Positions 5,411 through 6,171 of a stretch of 6,171 bases of DNA are shown here, in pieces; positions within the stretch are counted from its first letter, which is position 1; each line of letters starts with the position of its first letter. The notes below the pieces were generated by a model. That model saw only the letters and a program-made list of their open reading frames with translations. It did no database searches and had not been told where the DNA came from. The DNA is from an uncultured Eubacterium sp. (GTDB lineage: Bacteria; Bacillota_A; Clostridia; Lachnospirales; Lachnospiraceae). The position numbers were made by a program, and so were the translations under genes. Location: assembly GCA_910589045.1 (NCBI GenBank), contig CAJUSH010000071.1, positions 1-6,171 of the forward strand. Reading direction: 5' to 3'.

Positions 5411-5977
5411 TCATATGCCTTCGCTGCTGCGGGGTATCCGACTGTGGAAATCCCCCTGCTGCGGGGCGTCTGCCGGTATGTGCAGCTGTTTGGCTACTGT
5501 TTTCCGCGCCCTAGCCAGCCGTTCTTTTACTGCACTTTCACTGATGTGCAGCAGACCGGCAATCTCGCGGATGCGCAAGCCCTCCACATAATAGAGCACG
5601 ACTGCGATGCGGTGTTTTTCATTCAGGCACTGCAAAAGCTCCATCCACTCCGCGTTTGTATAGGCATTTTCCTCGGCGCCCTTCTCGGGCAGAAGCGTGC
5701 CCAGTACATAGCGGCTTTTTTTCCGGCGGATTGTGTTGCAGTGGTTGATGAGTATCCGTATGAGCCACGTTTTAAAATACTGCTCGCTTTGCAGCGTATC
5801 GATTTTTTCCCAGCAGCTCAGCGCCGTCTCCTGCATTGCATCCGCCACATCCTCGTCGCTCTTTAAAATGGCCTTTGCCACTTTGTATAAGCTGCTTCCG
5901 TGACGCTGCATCAGCATGGAAAATGCGGCAGCCTCGTGTGCTTTTGCTTTTTGGATCAGCTCCTGTTCTTCTTCCAT
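5411..5977 (-). CDS. ECF-type RNA polymerase sigma factor (sigma-70 family)
   Basis: A 188-residue two-domain sigma factor that directs RNA polymerase to a small set of promoters, probably under control of the next gene's product. Region 2 spans about residues 14-85 and includes the core-binding and -10 recognition part (D-E-D-V-A-D-A-M-Q-E-T, then W-E-K-I and F-K-T-W-L-I-R-I-L-I-N). Region 4 spans about 112-165 with a helix-turn-helix (I-R-E-I-A-G-L-L-H-I-S-E-S-A-V-K-E-R-L-A-R-A-R) that reads the -35 box. Regions 1 and 3 are absent, as in ECF factors. A 20-residue polar tail follows region 4. The start is the only in-frame choice after the AAAGGAG site, although the 14-nt spacing is long. 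It is first in a two-gene operon with its likely anti-sigma factor. Confidence 0.94.
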   Translation of the reverse strand: MEEEQELIQKAKAHEAAAFSMLMQRHGSSLYKVAKAILKSDEDVADAMQETALSCWEKIDTLQSEQYFKTWLIRILINHCNTIRRKKSRYVLGTLLPEKGAEENAYTNAEWMELLQCLNEKHRIAVVLYYVEGLRIREIAGLLHISESAVKERLARARKTVAKQLHIPADAPQQGDFHSRIPRSSEGI

Positions 5978-5991
5978 TGCGTAACGGTGTT

Positions 5992-5998
5992 CTCCTTT
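5992..5998 (-). promoter_or_regulatory. Ribosome binding site of the sigma gene, unusually far from the start
   Basis: AAAGGAG on the minus strand is 14 nt from the ATG at 5977, against the usual 5-9. No other start codon lies in frame between them. It sits in a purine-rich run (AAAGGAAAGGAAAGGAG). Confidence 0.55.
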
Positions 5999-6017
5999 CC
6001 TTTCCTTTTATACTTAT

Positions 6018-6045
6018 TAGATGTGCCGGGGTGAGAAATGGTCAG
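6018..6045 (-). promoter_or_regulatory. Candidate autoregulated ECF promoter of the sigma operon
   Basis: Reading the minus strand, CTGACC (6045-6040) is followed 16 nt later by CATCTA (6023-6018) and then ATAAG. This resembles ECF promoters of Firmicutes, which have a TGA-A-C-type -35 and a CGTC-T-A-type -10. Transcription would start near 6010, about 33 nt before the sigma ATG. ECF operons commonly control themselves, which supports the reading, but the match is partial. Confidence 0.4.
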
Positions 6046-6086
6046 AAAAAATTTTGGCTGCAGGAAACCGGGAAGGAAGCTATAAT

Positions 6087-6114
6087 GTTAAAGCGCATTC
6101 TGGTGATATGTCAA
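6087..6114 (-). promoter_or_regulatory. Candidate sigma-A promoter upstream of the sigma operon
   Basis: On the minus strand a perfect TTGACA (6114-6109) is followed by a 16-bp spacer and TTTAAC (6092-6087; 4 of 6 against TATAAT). It would give a basal transcript starting near 6080 with a leader of about 100 nt. Confidence 0.5.
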
Positions 6115-6137
6115 GATCTTTTTGAAAAAGATTTTGA
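6111..6137. repeat. AT-rich inverted repeat touching the -35 box of the sigma operon
   Basis: TCAAGATCTTTTT (6111-6123) and AAAAAGATTTTGA (6125-6137) flank a central G at 6124. Twelve of thirteen arm positions pair, the exception being a G/T. It overlaps four bases of the TTGACA box at 6109-6114, so it could be a regulator site. It could also belong to a gene beyond the window edge. Confidence 0.5.
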
Positions 6138-6171
6138 TATGTTTTTCAGAAAAAAGGGTAACTTTAACAGA

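Noticed and set aside
5444..5866. Plus-strand 140-codon open frame opposite the sigma gene
   Set aside because: It is antisense to clear sigma region 2 and region 4 coding sequence and has no ribosome binding site.

Overview
The window looks like a chromosomal stretch from a Clostridia-type Firmicute, most likely Lachnospiraceae. This rests on strong AGGAGG-type ribosome binding sites, sigma-A promoters with extended -10 boxes, short GC hairpin plus T-run terminators, mid-range GC, and a sigma factor paired with a DUF4179-type membrane protein. No RNA gene, insertion sequence, CRISPR array or phage gene was found.

Layout on the + strand: (1) the last 40 codons of a GNAT acetyltransferase, cut by the window edge; (2) a LacI-family regulator (245-1237) with its own extended -10 promoter and a strong terminator; (3) a two-gene cassette of unrecognised proteins, one a Glu-rich coiled coil (1507-2121) and one a 184-residue soluble protein (2206-2760), with a possible 19-codon ORF (2150-2209) joined to the second by an ATGA overlap; (4) a 400-bp non-coding stretch ending in a good promoter and a structured leader; (5) a beta-class carbonic anhydrase (3167-3736) with its own terminator.

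Layout on the - strand: after a 370-bp spacer holding a long hairpin and a short dispersed repeat, there is a convergent two-gene operon. An ECF-type sigma-70 factor (5977 to 5411) is followed 31 nt later by a single-pass membrane protein with a DUF4179-type N-terminal half (5379 to 4111), the probable anti-sigma factor. Upstream of the sigma gene are a sigma-A-like promoter, a candidate autoregulated ECF promoter nearer the gene, and an inverted repeat touching the distal -35 box.

The regions look like independent units: a stand-alone sugar-type repressor, the unknown cassette, a housekeeping CO2/bicarbonate enzyme, and an envelope-signal sigma/anti-sigma switch. The part least explained by known biology is the 1507-2760 cassette. 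It has no recognisable domain and a possible sigma-28-like -10 element. Nothing here proves a new system; the findings are leads ranked by interest.
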